NCBI RefSeq assembly: GCF_019597925.1
Contig: NZ_CP080442.1
Location: forward strand, 2,026,001-2,090,000
Length of the DNA stretch: 64,000 nt
From: [Clostridium] scindens
GTDB taxonomy: Bacteria > Bacillota > Clostridia > Lachnospirales > Lachnospiraceae
Direction of reading: 5' to 3'
The translations under genes were made by a program, and so were the position numbers. The notes beneath the pieces are model-generated. The model had not been told where the DNA came from and made no database searches. It was given only the letters and a program-made list of their open reading frames with translations. Shown here piece after piece: positions 33,765 through 40,866 of this stretch (positions are counted from its first letter, which is position 1; the number at the start of each line of letters is the position of its first letter).

Positions 33765-34361
33765 TTAGGATTCTTTGGAAAACAGGCTTCTGAAACTGTC
33801 TTTCAGTTCCCAGACCTTGTCCGGGATGTCATCCTTCTTCTCTTGATACATGGTATGGAAGAAGTCGCAGATATACAATGCGATTATAAGCGTTCCTCCG
33901 ATTCTGCCGGCAATGACCGGAATGGCATCCACCAGATTTACCACGACATTATGCAGGAAGAAGAACAGCATAAGCGTATAGAAGCCCCAGGCTATCGAAC
34001 TTTCCATACAGATAATTCCTTTATAATTGCACGGTTTCTCCTTGTAATCCCACCAGATCTCACCGAATATCTTATTCATGATCAATGCAGTCAGAAATTC
34101 GATTGCCGTAGCCAGCACCATTCCCAGCACGAACAGCGTGAAAGGATTCTGGCTGTATGGCCGTAATATAAAGAATACCGTCAGCGCCCCTACGCCATAT
34201 ATCGGGCAGTAAGGCCCTTTTGCAAATCCTCTGTTGGTCAGCTTGCGGTTACAGACTGACATATAGATAGATTCCACAATCCAGCCCATAATGCTATAGA
34301 CCAGAAACCAAAGCACCACATGATATGCACTCCATCCAAATATCACCTTGTTCCACCACAT
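33765..34361 (-). CDS. Putative ABC-transporter-type IV (CmpB, PF06541) membrane protein
   Basis: A 198-residue protein with five or six hydrophobic helices (about 10-30, 50-72, 78-100, 122-142, 150-172). The family signature is NRGFAKGPYCPIYGVGAL (about 42-59) and the WWDYKEKPCNYKGIICMESSIAWG region (about 103-126). Despite the ABC-permease label, no ATPase partner is near and function is unproven; similar proteins are common in gut Clostridia. AAGGAG lies 6 nt before the ATG at 34361; a longer reading to 34406 runs into a hairpin. It lies between the rpsU terminator and its own terminator, so it probably has its own weak promoter. Confidence 0.8.
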   Translation of the reverse strand: MWWNKVIFGWSAYHVVLWFLVYSIMGWIVESIYMSVCNRKLTNRGFAKGPYCPIYGVGALTVFFILRPYSQNPFTLFVLGMVLATAIEFLTALIMNKIFGEIWWDYKEKPCNYKGIICMESSIAWGFYTLMLFFFLHNVVVNLVDAIPVIAGRIGGTLIIALYICDFFHTMYQEKKDDIPDKVWELKDSFRSLFSKES

Positions 34362-34416
34362 AATAGTCTCCTTATAGAAAAAGCGTGCAGCGATAGGAAA
34401 CACCATTTCCTATTAC

Positions 34417-34452
34417 ATAAAAATAGAGTGTTGAATCGTCCAACACTCTATT
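34417..34452 (-). terminator. Terminator after rpsU
   Basis: A perfect 12-bp stem (34422-34433 with 34441-34452) and 7-nt loop, then TTTTTATG on the minus strand. It begins 11 nt beyond the rpsU stop. An 8-bp hairpin without a T-run follows at 34393-34413. Confidence 0.9.
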
Positions 34453-34463
34453 TATTGCACATA

Positions 34464-34640
34464 TTAGTTATACTTACGTTTTCTAGCAGCTTCAGATTTT
34501 TTCTTACGTCTTACGCTTGGCTTTTCGTAATGTTCTCTCTTACGAATCTCCTGCTGAATGCCAGCTTTCGCACAGTTTCTTTTGAATCTGCGTAAAGCGC
34601 TATCTAACGTCTCGTTCTCTTTAACGATTACATTTGACAT
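34464..34640 (-). CDS. rpsU: 30S ribosomal protein S21
   Basis: A 58-residue basic protein of the small ribosomal subunit, near the mRNA exit site. I read it directly from the minus strand: it starts MSNVIVKENETLDSALRRF, continues with the NCAKAGIQQEIRKREHYEKP core and ends in a lysine/arginine-rich KKKSEAARKRKYN tail, the full length of Firmicute S21. AGGTG lies 7 nt before the ATG, with a stronger GGGAGG further up. The gene has its own promoter (34719-34746) and a strong terminator, so it is a single-gene unit; in many Firmicutes rpsU is followed by a GatB/YqeY-domain gene, which is absent here. Confidence 0.97.
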   Translation of the reverse strand: MSNVIVKENETLDSALRRFKRNCAKAGIQQEIRKREHYEKPSVRRKKKSEAARKRKYN

Positions 34641-34718
34641 AGTCTCACACCTAACCTCCCTCCAGTCCTATATTGTGCATCATACGACTGTTCGGGTATT
34701 TTTATTGCACTACATAAG

Positions 34719-34746
34719 ATTATAGCACATATTTCCTCTACGTCAA
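34719..34746 (-). promoter_or_regulatory. Sigma-A promoter for rpsU
   Basis: Minus strand TTGACG (34741-34746), 16-nt spacer, TATAAT (34719-34724). The -35 lies inside the last codons of the permease gene. Predicted leader about 75 nt. Confidence 0.75.
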
Positions 34747-36102
34747 TATTTTTTCATCATTTTTCACGATATTATTTACTGATTTCCGTTTGCTGACTGC
34801 CATATAGACCGGGAGGCCGATCAGCGTCACTGCGATACTGCCTGCGGACAGCAGCGTTGACTGCAGCCCGGACATGAATATCTGGTTAATGATTACGTAG
34901 ATTCCGCTTATGATCGCGATCAATGGCACCACCGGATAAAGCGGCACTTTATAAGTCCTGACCGCATCAGGACGGTCTTTTCTCAGTTTCATAACGCCGA
35001 TAAAAGTAAGCGTATAGAAGGTCCAGCTGGAAAATACGGCAAGGTCCGTCAGCAGGTTGAACTGCCCGCTGATTGCATAGATACAGCCAATTCCTCCTAC
35101 CAGGATGATGGAATTTGTAGGAACCTGCGCCTTATTCAGCCTTGCCAGAGACTTGCTGAATGGGAAATTGCCTTCCGCTGCCAGGGAATATGCCACTCTG
35201 GAGCCGGATAATACAAATCCGTTGCAGGCGCCAAACACGGATATCATGATGCCGACGGAAACAATCTTGCCTCCCACATCTCCAAAGATCTTCAGGGCCA
35301 CCGCAGAAGCAGGCGCTGTCATTCCCGCCAGCTCGCTTGCCGGAAGAACCCAGAGGTATGAAATGTTGATAATAAAGTAGACGCCCATGATCACGGATAC
35401 GCCGCCAACGATCGCAATAGGAAGATCCCTTCCCGGATTCTTCATCTCCCCGGCAATAGCGCCTACATTGGTCCATCCTTCAAAAGCAAACAGGATGGCA
35501 ACCATCAGCTGCCCAAGGACAACCGCCGGGCTAAGCCCGTCTCCCACCATTGGCGTAAAGATCGGGTTTGCCCCGCCGCCCTTTATGAATCCGAATATCA
35601 TTAGCAGAATCAAAGGAATCAATTTGCAGACGGTAAAGATGATCTGCACGCTGCCGCCTACCTTTGAGCCCAGGCTATTTAAAAAGATGATCAGGATGAT
35701 AATGCCAATCGCAAGGGGCACCGTGAATCCATCGCCGATAAACAGTGCCGCCTGCTGGGCGCATACAACTGCCAGGGCAGACGTCATGGCCGGGTAGAAC
35801 AATATGGTCTGGACCCATCCTGCCAGGAATCCTACCACCGGATTGTAAATTTCTTCCAGATACGCCACCATTCCTCCTGTCTTTGGAATCATGATAGCAA
35901 CCTCCGCGAAAGTAAGCGCCGCGGCAATACTTGCAAGCCCGGTGATGATCCAGGCAATCATGCCGAGTCCCGGTGCCCCTCCTGTAGCCGTGTAGATAGC
36001 CTGCGGCTTAAAAAACACGCCGGAGCCGATGACGCAGCCAACCACGATCGCCATGGCAGTCGCAACGCCCAGATTCTTCTTCAGTCCCTTCTTCTCTTCC
36101 AT
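34738..36102 (-). CDS. APC-superfamily amino acid permease (LAT-like), glycine-riboswitch controlled
   Basis: A 454-residue, 12-helix transporter. Helix 1 carries the APC signature MAIVVGCVIGSGVFFKP (about 15-31) and GGMVAYLEEIYNP (about 75-88) is typical of the LAT/SteT branch, whose members exchange neutral amino acids. Helix 6 region is FEGWTNVGAIAGEMKNPGRDLP (about 207-228). AAGGAG precedes the ATG. A promoter, a tandem glycine aptamer and a terminator precede the gene, which ties its expression to glycine. Likely substrate is therefore glycine or a related small amino acid such as serine or alanine (inference from regulation). It cannot be told from sequence whether it imports, exports or exchanges. 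Confidence 0.9.
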   Translation of the reverse strand: MEEKKGLKKNLGVATAMAIVVGCVIGSGVFFKPQAIYTATGGAPGLGMIAWIITGLASIAAALTFAEVAIMIPKTGGMVAYLEEIYNPVVGFLAGWVQTILFYPAMTSALAVVCAQQAALFIGDGFTVPLAIGIIILIIFLNSLGSKVGGSVQIIFTVCKLIPLILLMIFGFIKGGGANPIFTPMVGDGLSPAVVLGQLMVAILFAFEGWTNVGAIAGEMKNPGRDLPIAIVGGVSVIMGVYFIINISYLWVLPASELAGMTAPASAVALKIFGDVGGKIVSVGIMISVFGACNGFVLSGSRVAYSLAAEGNFPFSKSLARLNKAQVPTNSIILVGGIGCIYAISGQFNLLTDLAVFSSWTFYTLTFIGVMKLRKDRPDAVRTYKVPLYPVVPLIAIISGIYVIINQIFMSGLQSTLLSAGSIAVTLIGLPVYMAVSKRKSVNNIVKNDEKILT

Positions 36103-36142
36103 AACTCTTATCTCCTTTGCTTCGTTTTAAATAATTTTTCAG

Positions 36143-36190
36143 ATAAAAAAGAGGGTACAAGACACGCAAATAACGGTCCTGTACCCTCTG
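36143..36190 (-). terminator. Riboswitch expression-platform terminator
   Basis: A 10-bp stem (36150-36159 with 36180-36189) extended by a few inner pairs, followed by TTTTTTATC on the minus strand. Its 5' arm begins AGAGGG and shares AGAG with the 3' side of the second aptamer's closing helix. Confidence 0.85.
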
Positions 36191-36360
36191 TATTTTTACC
36201 TGAAAGTTTTACTTCTACGGTGGCCTTATAAAAAAGGCTCTTTCCAGAGTCCCATCCATAGCGGGTATTGGCACCTGAAAGTTTCTCAGAGCGGTTAGGA
36301 GCCTCTCTGATTGCTTCATCGGTTTTCCGAGTGTATCATACGGAAATCTTCCTCGCTACT
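36184..36360 (-). promoter_or_regulatory. Tandem glycine riboswitch
   Basis: Read on the minus strand, two glycine aptamers are recognisable in series. Aptamer 1 has GAGGAAG, then ACCGATGAAGCAA, then GAGAAACTTTCAGGTGCC. The linker has GGATGGGACTCTGGAAAGAG. Aptamer 2 has CCACCGTAGAAGTAAA, then ACTTTCAGGTAAAAATACAG. Both CTTTCAGG 3' strands and both CCG-centred J3 segments match the family consensus. The promoter lies just upstream and a terminator just downstream. The CTCTG/CAGAG closing helix of aptamer 2 competes with the terminator arm, which predicts that glycine turns expression on. Confidence 0.92.
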
Positions 36361-36386
36361 TCATCTGGCAATATTCATTTGTAAAT

Positions 36387-36415
36387 AGTATATGTGAAAT
36401 CCTATTTACTGTCAA
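36387..36415 (-). promoter_or_regulatory. Sigma-A promoter of the riboswitch-permease unit
   Basis: Minus strand TTGACA (36410-36415), 17-nt spacer, TATACT (36387-36392), starting RNA about 20 nt before the first aptamer and 42 nt after the alaS stop. Confidence 0.8.
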
Positions 36416-36456
36416 CCATAGTTATTTTTGTAACCTTCCTGACAAGGAACAGACAA

Positions 36457-39096
36457 TTACGCCAGCTGGCCTTCCAGAACTTCTGCCGCTTTCGCGATTG
36501 CATCCTCCATGCCTGCAGGATTCTTGCCGCCCGCCTGGGCCATGTTCGGACGTCCGCCGCCACCGCCGCCGACAAGGCCGGCAATTGCCTTAATAAGGTT
36601 TCCCGCATGGGCTCCCTTGTCGATAGCGCCCTTTGTGGCTGTAGCCATCAGGCTTACTTTTCCGTCGGTTGCTGACGCGATCACGATGACGCCTTCGCCT
36701 AGTTTTTCCTTCAGCTGGTCGCCAAGGTCGCGCAGGCCATTCATGTCCACGCCCTCTACCTTTGTCGCAAGGAGCTTGACGCCTTTAATCTCTACGACCT
36801 GGTCCATCACATCTCCCATGGCATCCTGGGCAAGCTTGCTCTTTAAACTGTCCACCTCGCTGTGGAGCGCTTTATTTTCTGCCTGGAGATGGGTGATCTT
36901 CTCCGTCAGCTTATCCGGGGCAGCCTTTAACAGTTTCGCTGCCTCATGGAGTTTTTCTTCCAGTTCGTCATAATATTTCAACAGCCCTTTGGATGTCAAT
37001 GCCTCAATCCTCCGAACACCTGCTGCGACACCTGTCTCTGAAAGAATCTTGAATGCGGTAATGACGCCAGTATTGGCCACATGCGTGCCGCCGCAGAATT
37101 CGATGGAAAAGTCTCCCATGCTTACCACACGGACGATGCTGCCGTATTTCTCTCCGAAAAGCGCTGCCGCACCAGTCTTTTTCGCCTCCTCGATGGGCAT
37201 ATTCTGAACCTTTACGTTCAGGCAGTTCATGATCTGCTCATTGACGATTGCTTCCACCTTCTTTAATTCTTCCTCCGTAAGGGCAGAAAAATGCGTAAAG
37301 TCAAAACGCAGCCTGTCCGCATTGACAGAGGATCCTGCCTGCTCTACGTGATTGCCCAGGACCATGCGAAGCGCCTTGTGAAGGAGGTGGGTGGCACTGT
37401 GGTTATTGGCAGAAAGCATCCGGTTATCCGGATCTACTTCCAGCGTTGCTTTGTCCCCAACCTTGATCATGCCCTTTGATACATAGCCAATATGGCCGAA
37501 TTTGCCGCCCAGAAGTTTTACCACATCCTCCACGATAAATTCGCCGTCCGCGGTGCGGATGATTCCTTTATCCGCCTCCTGGCCGCCGCTGGTGGCATAG
37601 AATGGGGTCTCCTTAACAAATACGGTTCCCCGCTCGCCATCGGAAAGCGCGTCTGCCAGTTCCGTATCCGTAGCGAGCACCGTAACTTCGGACTCATAAG
37701 AAAGATTGTCATAGCCGACGAATTCCGTGGTAATGCCAGGATCGATGGACTCGTATATCGTCACGTCCGCCCCCATATAATTGGTAACCTCACGGGCCTC
37801 GCGGGCCGTCTTCCTCTGGATCTCCATGGCTTCTTTGAAGCCTTTTTCATCGACGGCCATTCCCTTCTCTTCCAAGATCTCCTTCGTCAGATCCAGCGGG
37901 AATCCGTAGGTGTCATAGAGTTTGAACGCATTCTGGCCATCCAGGGTCTTTTCCCCCTTTTTCTCGATCTCCGTCACCATATCGGCCAGAATGGACAGTC
38001 CCTGATCAATGGTCTTGTTAAACTGCTCTTCTTCTTTGGCAATTACCTTAAAGATAAATTCCTTTTTCTCTTCCAATTCCGGATATCCATCTTTGGAGCC
38101 TTCGATCACAGTCTGTGCCAGTTCAACCAGGAACTCTCCTGGAATGTCAAGCAATCTTCCATGCCTTAAGGCACGCCTCAGGAGACGCCTGAGCACATAT
38201 CCCCGGCCTTCGTTGGAAGGCATGATCCCGTCAGAAATCATAAAGGTTACGGAACGGATATGGTCAGTGATGACACGCAGGGAGACATCCGTCTCTTCAT
38301 CTCTGCCATATTCGGCATTTGCCAGGCGGCAGACATGATCTCTTAAGGCTTTCATGGTGTCAATGTCAAACATGGAGTCTACTTCCTGCACGATGCAGGC
38401 CAGACGCTCCAGACCCATCCCGGTATCAATATTCTTCTGCTCCAATTCCGTGTAATTATTATCGCCATCGTTGTCGAACTGGGTAAAGACGTTGTTCCAG
38501 ATCTCCATATAGCGGTCGCATTCGCAGCCTACCGTACAGTCCGGTCTGCCACAGCCATATTTCTCTCCTCTGTCATAGTATACTTCGGAACATGGGCCGC
38601 AGGGGCCTGAGCCATGCTCCCAGAAATTATCTTCCTTTCCGAACCGGAAGATTCTCTCGGCCGGGATTCCAATGTCCTTGTTCCAGATCTCCCACGCTTC
38701 ATCATCATCCAGATACACGGAGGGGTAGAGCCTGTCCGGATCCAGTCCGACGACCTCCGTCAGGAATTCCCACGTCCAGCGGATAGACTCCTTTTTAAAG
38801 TAATCTCCGAACGAAAAGTTCCCAAGCATCTCGAAAAAGGTGCCATGACGGGCGGTCTTTCCTACATTCTCAATATCCCCGGTGCGGATGCACTTCTGGC
38901 AAGTGGTCACCCGCTTGCTCGGCGGAATCTCCTGTCCGGTAAAATATGGCTTTAGCGGCGCCATGCCTGAGTTGATCAGCAACAGACTCTTATCATTGTG
39001 GGGCACCAGCGAAAAACTTTTCATTGCAAGATGTCCCTTGCTCTCGAAGAATTCAAGAAACATCTTTCTTAATTCATTAACTCCGTATTTCTGCAT
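36457..39096 (-). CDS. alaS: Alanyl-tRNA synthetase
   Basis: Class II synthetase that charges tRNA(Ala). The 879-residue protein is full length. The catalytic domain covers about 1-240 (LRKMFLEFFESKGHL; RVTTCQKCIRTGDIENVGKT; GHGSGPCGPCSEVYYDRG). The editing domain at about 550-710 has the metal-binding HSATHLLHKALR and CGGTHVANTG motifs that remove Ser and Gly. The C-terminal C-Ala domain ends with GGGGGGRPNMAQAGG. The ATG at 39096 is chosen because AGGAGG lies 5 nt upstream and gives the family's usual start. Its own strong promoter lies 70 nt upstream. There is no T-box in the leader. Confidence 0.98.
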   Translation of the reverse strand: MQKYGVNELRKMFLEFFESKGHLAMKSFSLVPHNDKSLLLINSGMAPLKPYFTGQEIPPSKRVTTCQKCIRTGDIENVGKTARHGTFFEMLGNFSFGDYFKKESIRWTWEFLTEVVGLDPDRLYPSVYLDDDEAWEIWNKDIGIPAERIFRFGKEDNFWEHGSGPCGPCSEVYYDRGEKYGCGRPDCTVGCECDRYMEIWNNVFTQFDNDGDNNYTELEQKNIDTGMGLERLACIVQEVDSMFDIDTMKALRDHVCRLANAEYGRDEETDVSLRVITDHIRSVTFMISDGIMPSNEGRGYVLRRLLRRALRHGRLLDIPGEFLVELAQTVIEGSKDGYPELEEKKEFIFKVIAKEEEQFNKTIDQGLSILADMVTEIEKKGEKTLDGQNAFKLYDTYGFPLDLTKEILEEKGMAVDEKGFKEAMEIQRKTAREAREVTNYMGADVTIYESIDPGITTEFVGYDNLSYESEVTVLATDTELADALSDGERGTVFVKETPFYATSGGQEADKGIIRTADGEFIVEDVVKLLGGKFGHIGYVSKGMIKVGDKATLEVDPDNRMLSANNHSATHLLHKALRMVLGNHVEQAGSSVNADRLRFDFTHFSALTEEELKKVEAIVNEQIMNCLNVKVQNMPIEEAKKTGAAALFGEKYGSIVRVVSMGDFSIEFCGGTHVANTGVITAFKILSETGVAAGVRRIEALTSKGLLKYYDELEEKLHEAAKLLKAAPDKLTEKITHLQAENKALHSEVDSLKSKLAQDAMGDVMDQVVEIKGVKLLATKVEGVDMNGLRDLGDQLKEKLGEGVIVIASATDGKVSLMATATKGAIDKGAHAGNLIKAIAGLVGGGGGGRPNMAQAGGKNPAGMEDAIAKAAEVLEGQLA

Positions 39097-39168
39097 AACT
39101 TCCTCCTGCTTTCTTATTCTATATATATGTTTCATATCCTTGTATTGCAACGGTATGGCTAAGTTTTA

Positions 39169-39197
39169 ATTATAAAGAGAAGCAGGCGGTTTGTCAA
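39169..39197 (-). promoter_or_regulatory. Consensus promoter of alaS with -35 in a terminator loop
   Basis: Minus strand TTGACA (39192-39197), 17-nt spacer, TATAAT (39169-39174): perfect consensus. The -35 lies in the loop and the spacer in the 3' arm of the hairpin that ends the hydrogenase transcript. Confidence 0.85.
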
Positions 39198-39214
39198 CGC
39201 TCCGCCTGCTTCTT
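39177..39214 (-). terminator. Terminator after hydrogenase gene, overlapping alaS promoter
   Basis: An 11-bp GC-rich perfect stem (39179-39189 with 39202-39212) extended by one or two weaker pairs, 12-nt loop, then TCTCTTTATAATT on the minus strand. It begins 6 nt past the stop. Confidence 0.75.
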
Positions 39215-39219
39215 TATCC

Positions 39220-40731
39220 TTACTTTAATTCAATTTCTTCTAATTCTTTGGACGGTATTTTCTTCGATGAGCCGGCCACGAATTCTTTTACCTTCTTCTG
39301 AGCCTTTGCAACCTGAAGGTTGGTTCCGGCTCCCGCGACACATCCGCCCGGGCATCCCATGCCTTCGATCAAGCATCCGTTCATCTTGCCTGCCTTTGCA
39401 AGAGCCAGGATCTTCTTGCACTCGGCAAGCCCTTCCGCATGCTCGATGTTGACGTCCACACCCGGATAATATTCGTTGATGCATTTTTCAATGGCCTCTG
39501 CAACGCCCCCGGCCACCGCGTATCCTCTTCCTGCCCCGGTGGCATCATGGAAGGAGGATTCCGCCTCGTATTCTTTAAGGTCGATATCCTTGGCATCGAA
39601 CATGGCCTGCAGTTCTTCGAAGGTCACCACGAAGTCCACGTCGCTTCGGACGCTTCTTCTCATTGCCTCCAGTTTCTTGGCCGCGCATGGCCCGATGAAT
39701 ACCACCCGCGCGTTCGGGTGTTCCTTTTTGATGGTCCGGGCAGTGGCTACCATCGGCGTCAACTCCTGGGATACCTGGTCGATCAGATCCGGGAACTGCT
39801 TTTTCGCCAGCATTGCCCAGGATGGGCAGCAGGACGTAAGCAGGAACGGAAGTTCTCCGGTACTAACCTTATTCACATAATGATGAGCCTCGGCTATCGC
39901 TCCGATGTCCGCCCCCAGCGCTACCTCATACACTTCGCAGAAGCCCAGTTCGTGAAGGGCGGCCTTTAAGTTCCTTGGCGTGATGTTGTCCCCGAATTGC
40001 CCGTAGAACGCAGGCGCGATCTCGGCCACGATCTCGTCCCCTTCCGTCAATGCCCTTGCCAGCTGGAATATCTGGGACTTGTCAGAAATGGCTCCAAACG
40101 GACAGCTGACCATGCACATTCCGCAGGAAACACATTTGTCATTATTGATATGGGCGCGTCCCATGCTGTCCGACTCGATGGCTCCTACGCCGCAGGCCTT
40201 CTGACAGGGACGTTCTTTCTTCGATATGGCATCGTAAGGACAGACGGACTTGCATTTTCCGCACTTGATGCATTTATCCTGATCTATGTAGGATTTCCCC
40301 CCTACCATGGAAATCGCGTCTTTGGGGCAGACCTCTATACAGGGATGGGCGAGGCAGCCCTTGCACATGTTGCTGACCTCGTACCCTCGTTCCTCGCAGG
40401 CCTCGCAGGCAGAAGGAATGACCTGCATAAGCGGGGGCTCGTAATATTTGTCGGATATATTGCTGGCTTCCACGCCAGCGGTCAGATGCACCGGCTTATT
40501 CTCCGGGCGCAGAGACAGTCCCATGGCAAGCCGGAGACGCTCGCGCACGACCGCGCGGGCACGGTAGACGCTCTCTCTGTATTTCTGGGTCTCTTCATTT
40601 ACCATCTTATATGGAATGGCTTCCATATCGTCATTCAGCGTGTCAGCGTTGGCTTTAAATCCAAGCCTTGCCACTTCCTCGAATACTCTTCTTCTTAATC
40701 TTCTGACGGTCGTATCGATTCCTCTCATCAT
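39220..40731 (-). CDS. [FeFe] hydrogenase, group B-like, monomeric
   Basis: A 503-residue iron-sulfur enzyme expected to catalyse H2/proton interconversion or to sense H2. All three H-cluster motifs are present: TSCCPSW (Cys301-Cys302), GPCAAKKLEA (Cys349) and EGMGCPGGCVAG (Cys460, Cys464). Before them are ferredoxin-type clusters: CACEERGYEVSNMCKGCLAHPC (about 109-131), CIKCGKCKSVCP (154-165) and CVSCGMCMVSCP (200-211). The GPCAAKK form, unlike MPC of group A, and the cysteine-rich N-terminus fit the group B type. No NADH- or ferredoxin-linked partner subunits are near. AGGAGG lies 11 nt upstream. Promoter and operator-like repeat are at 40772-40801. Confidence 0.88.
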   Translation of the reverse strand: MMRGIDTTVRRLRRRVFEEVARLGFKANADTLNDDMEAIPYKMVNEETQKYRESVYRARAVVRERLRLAMGLSLRPENKPVHLTAGVEASNISDKYYEPPLMQVIPSACEACEERGYEVSNMCKGCLAHPCIEVCPKDAISMVGGKSYIDQDKCIKCGKCKSVCPYDAISKKERPCQKACGVGAIESDSMGRAHINNDKCVSCGMCMVSCPFGAISDKSQIFQLARALTEGDEIVAEIAPAFYGQFGDNITPRNLKAALHELGFCEVYEVALGADIGAIAEAHHYVNKVSTGELPFLLTSCCPSWAMLAKKQFPDLIDQVSQELTPMVATARTIKKEHPNARVVFIGPCAAKKLEAMRRSVRSDVDFVVTFEELQAMFDAKDIDLKEYEAESSFHDATGAGRGYAVAGGVAEAIEKCINEYYPGVDVNIEHAEGLAECKKILALAKAGKMNGCLIEGMGCPGGCVAGAGTNLQVAKAQKKVKEFVAGSSKKIPSKELEEIELK

Positions 40732-40771
40732 AAGCCGAACTTCCTCCTAAACTTTCGTAGATTCTGGTAAT

Positions 40772-40801
40772 ACTATAATTAATTGACAAAAAAATGTCAA
40801 T
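40772..40801 (-). promoter_or_regulatory. Hydrogenase promoter with symmetric operator over the -35
   Basis: Minus strand TTGACA (40795-40800), 17-nt spacer, TATAGT (40772-40777). The -35 is one half of a perfect inverted repeat, ATTGACA (40782-40788) and TGTCAAT (40795-40801) with six A between. Such symmetry at a promoter suits a dimeric regulator. Confidence 0.75.
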
Positions 40802-40866
40802 ACGTTTCCATGTTCAGGATTCCATACAATCTTACAAGATTTTACAGCAGGAATATCTTGACTTGC

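Noticed and set aside
39097..39168. T-box upstream of alaS
   Set aside because: The leader is about 70 nt with no conserved T-box sequence or terminator before the start codon.
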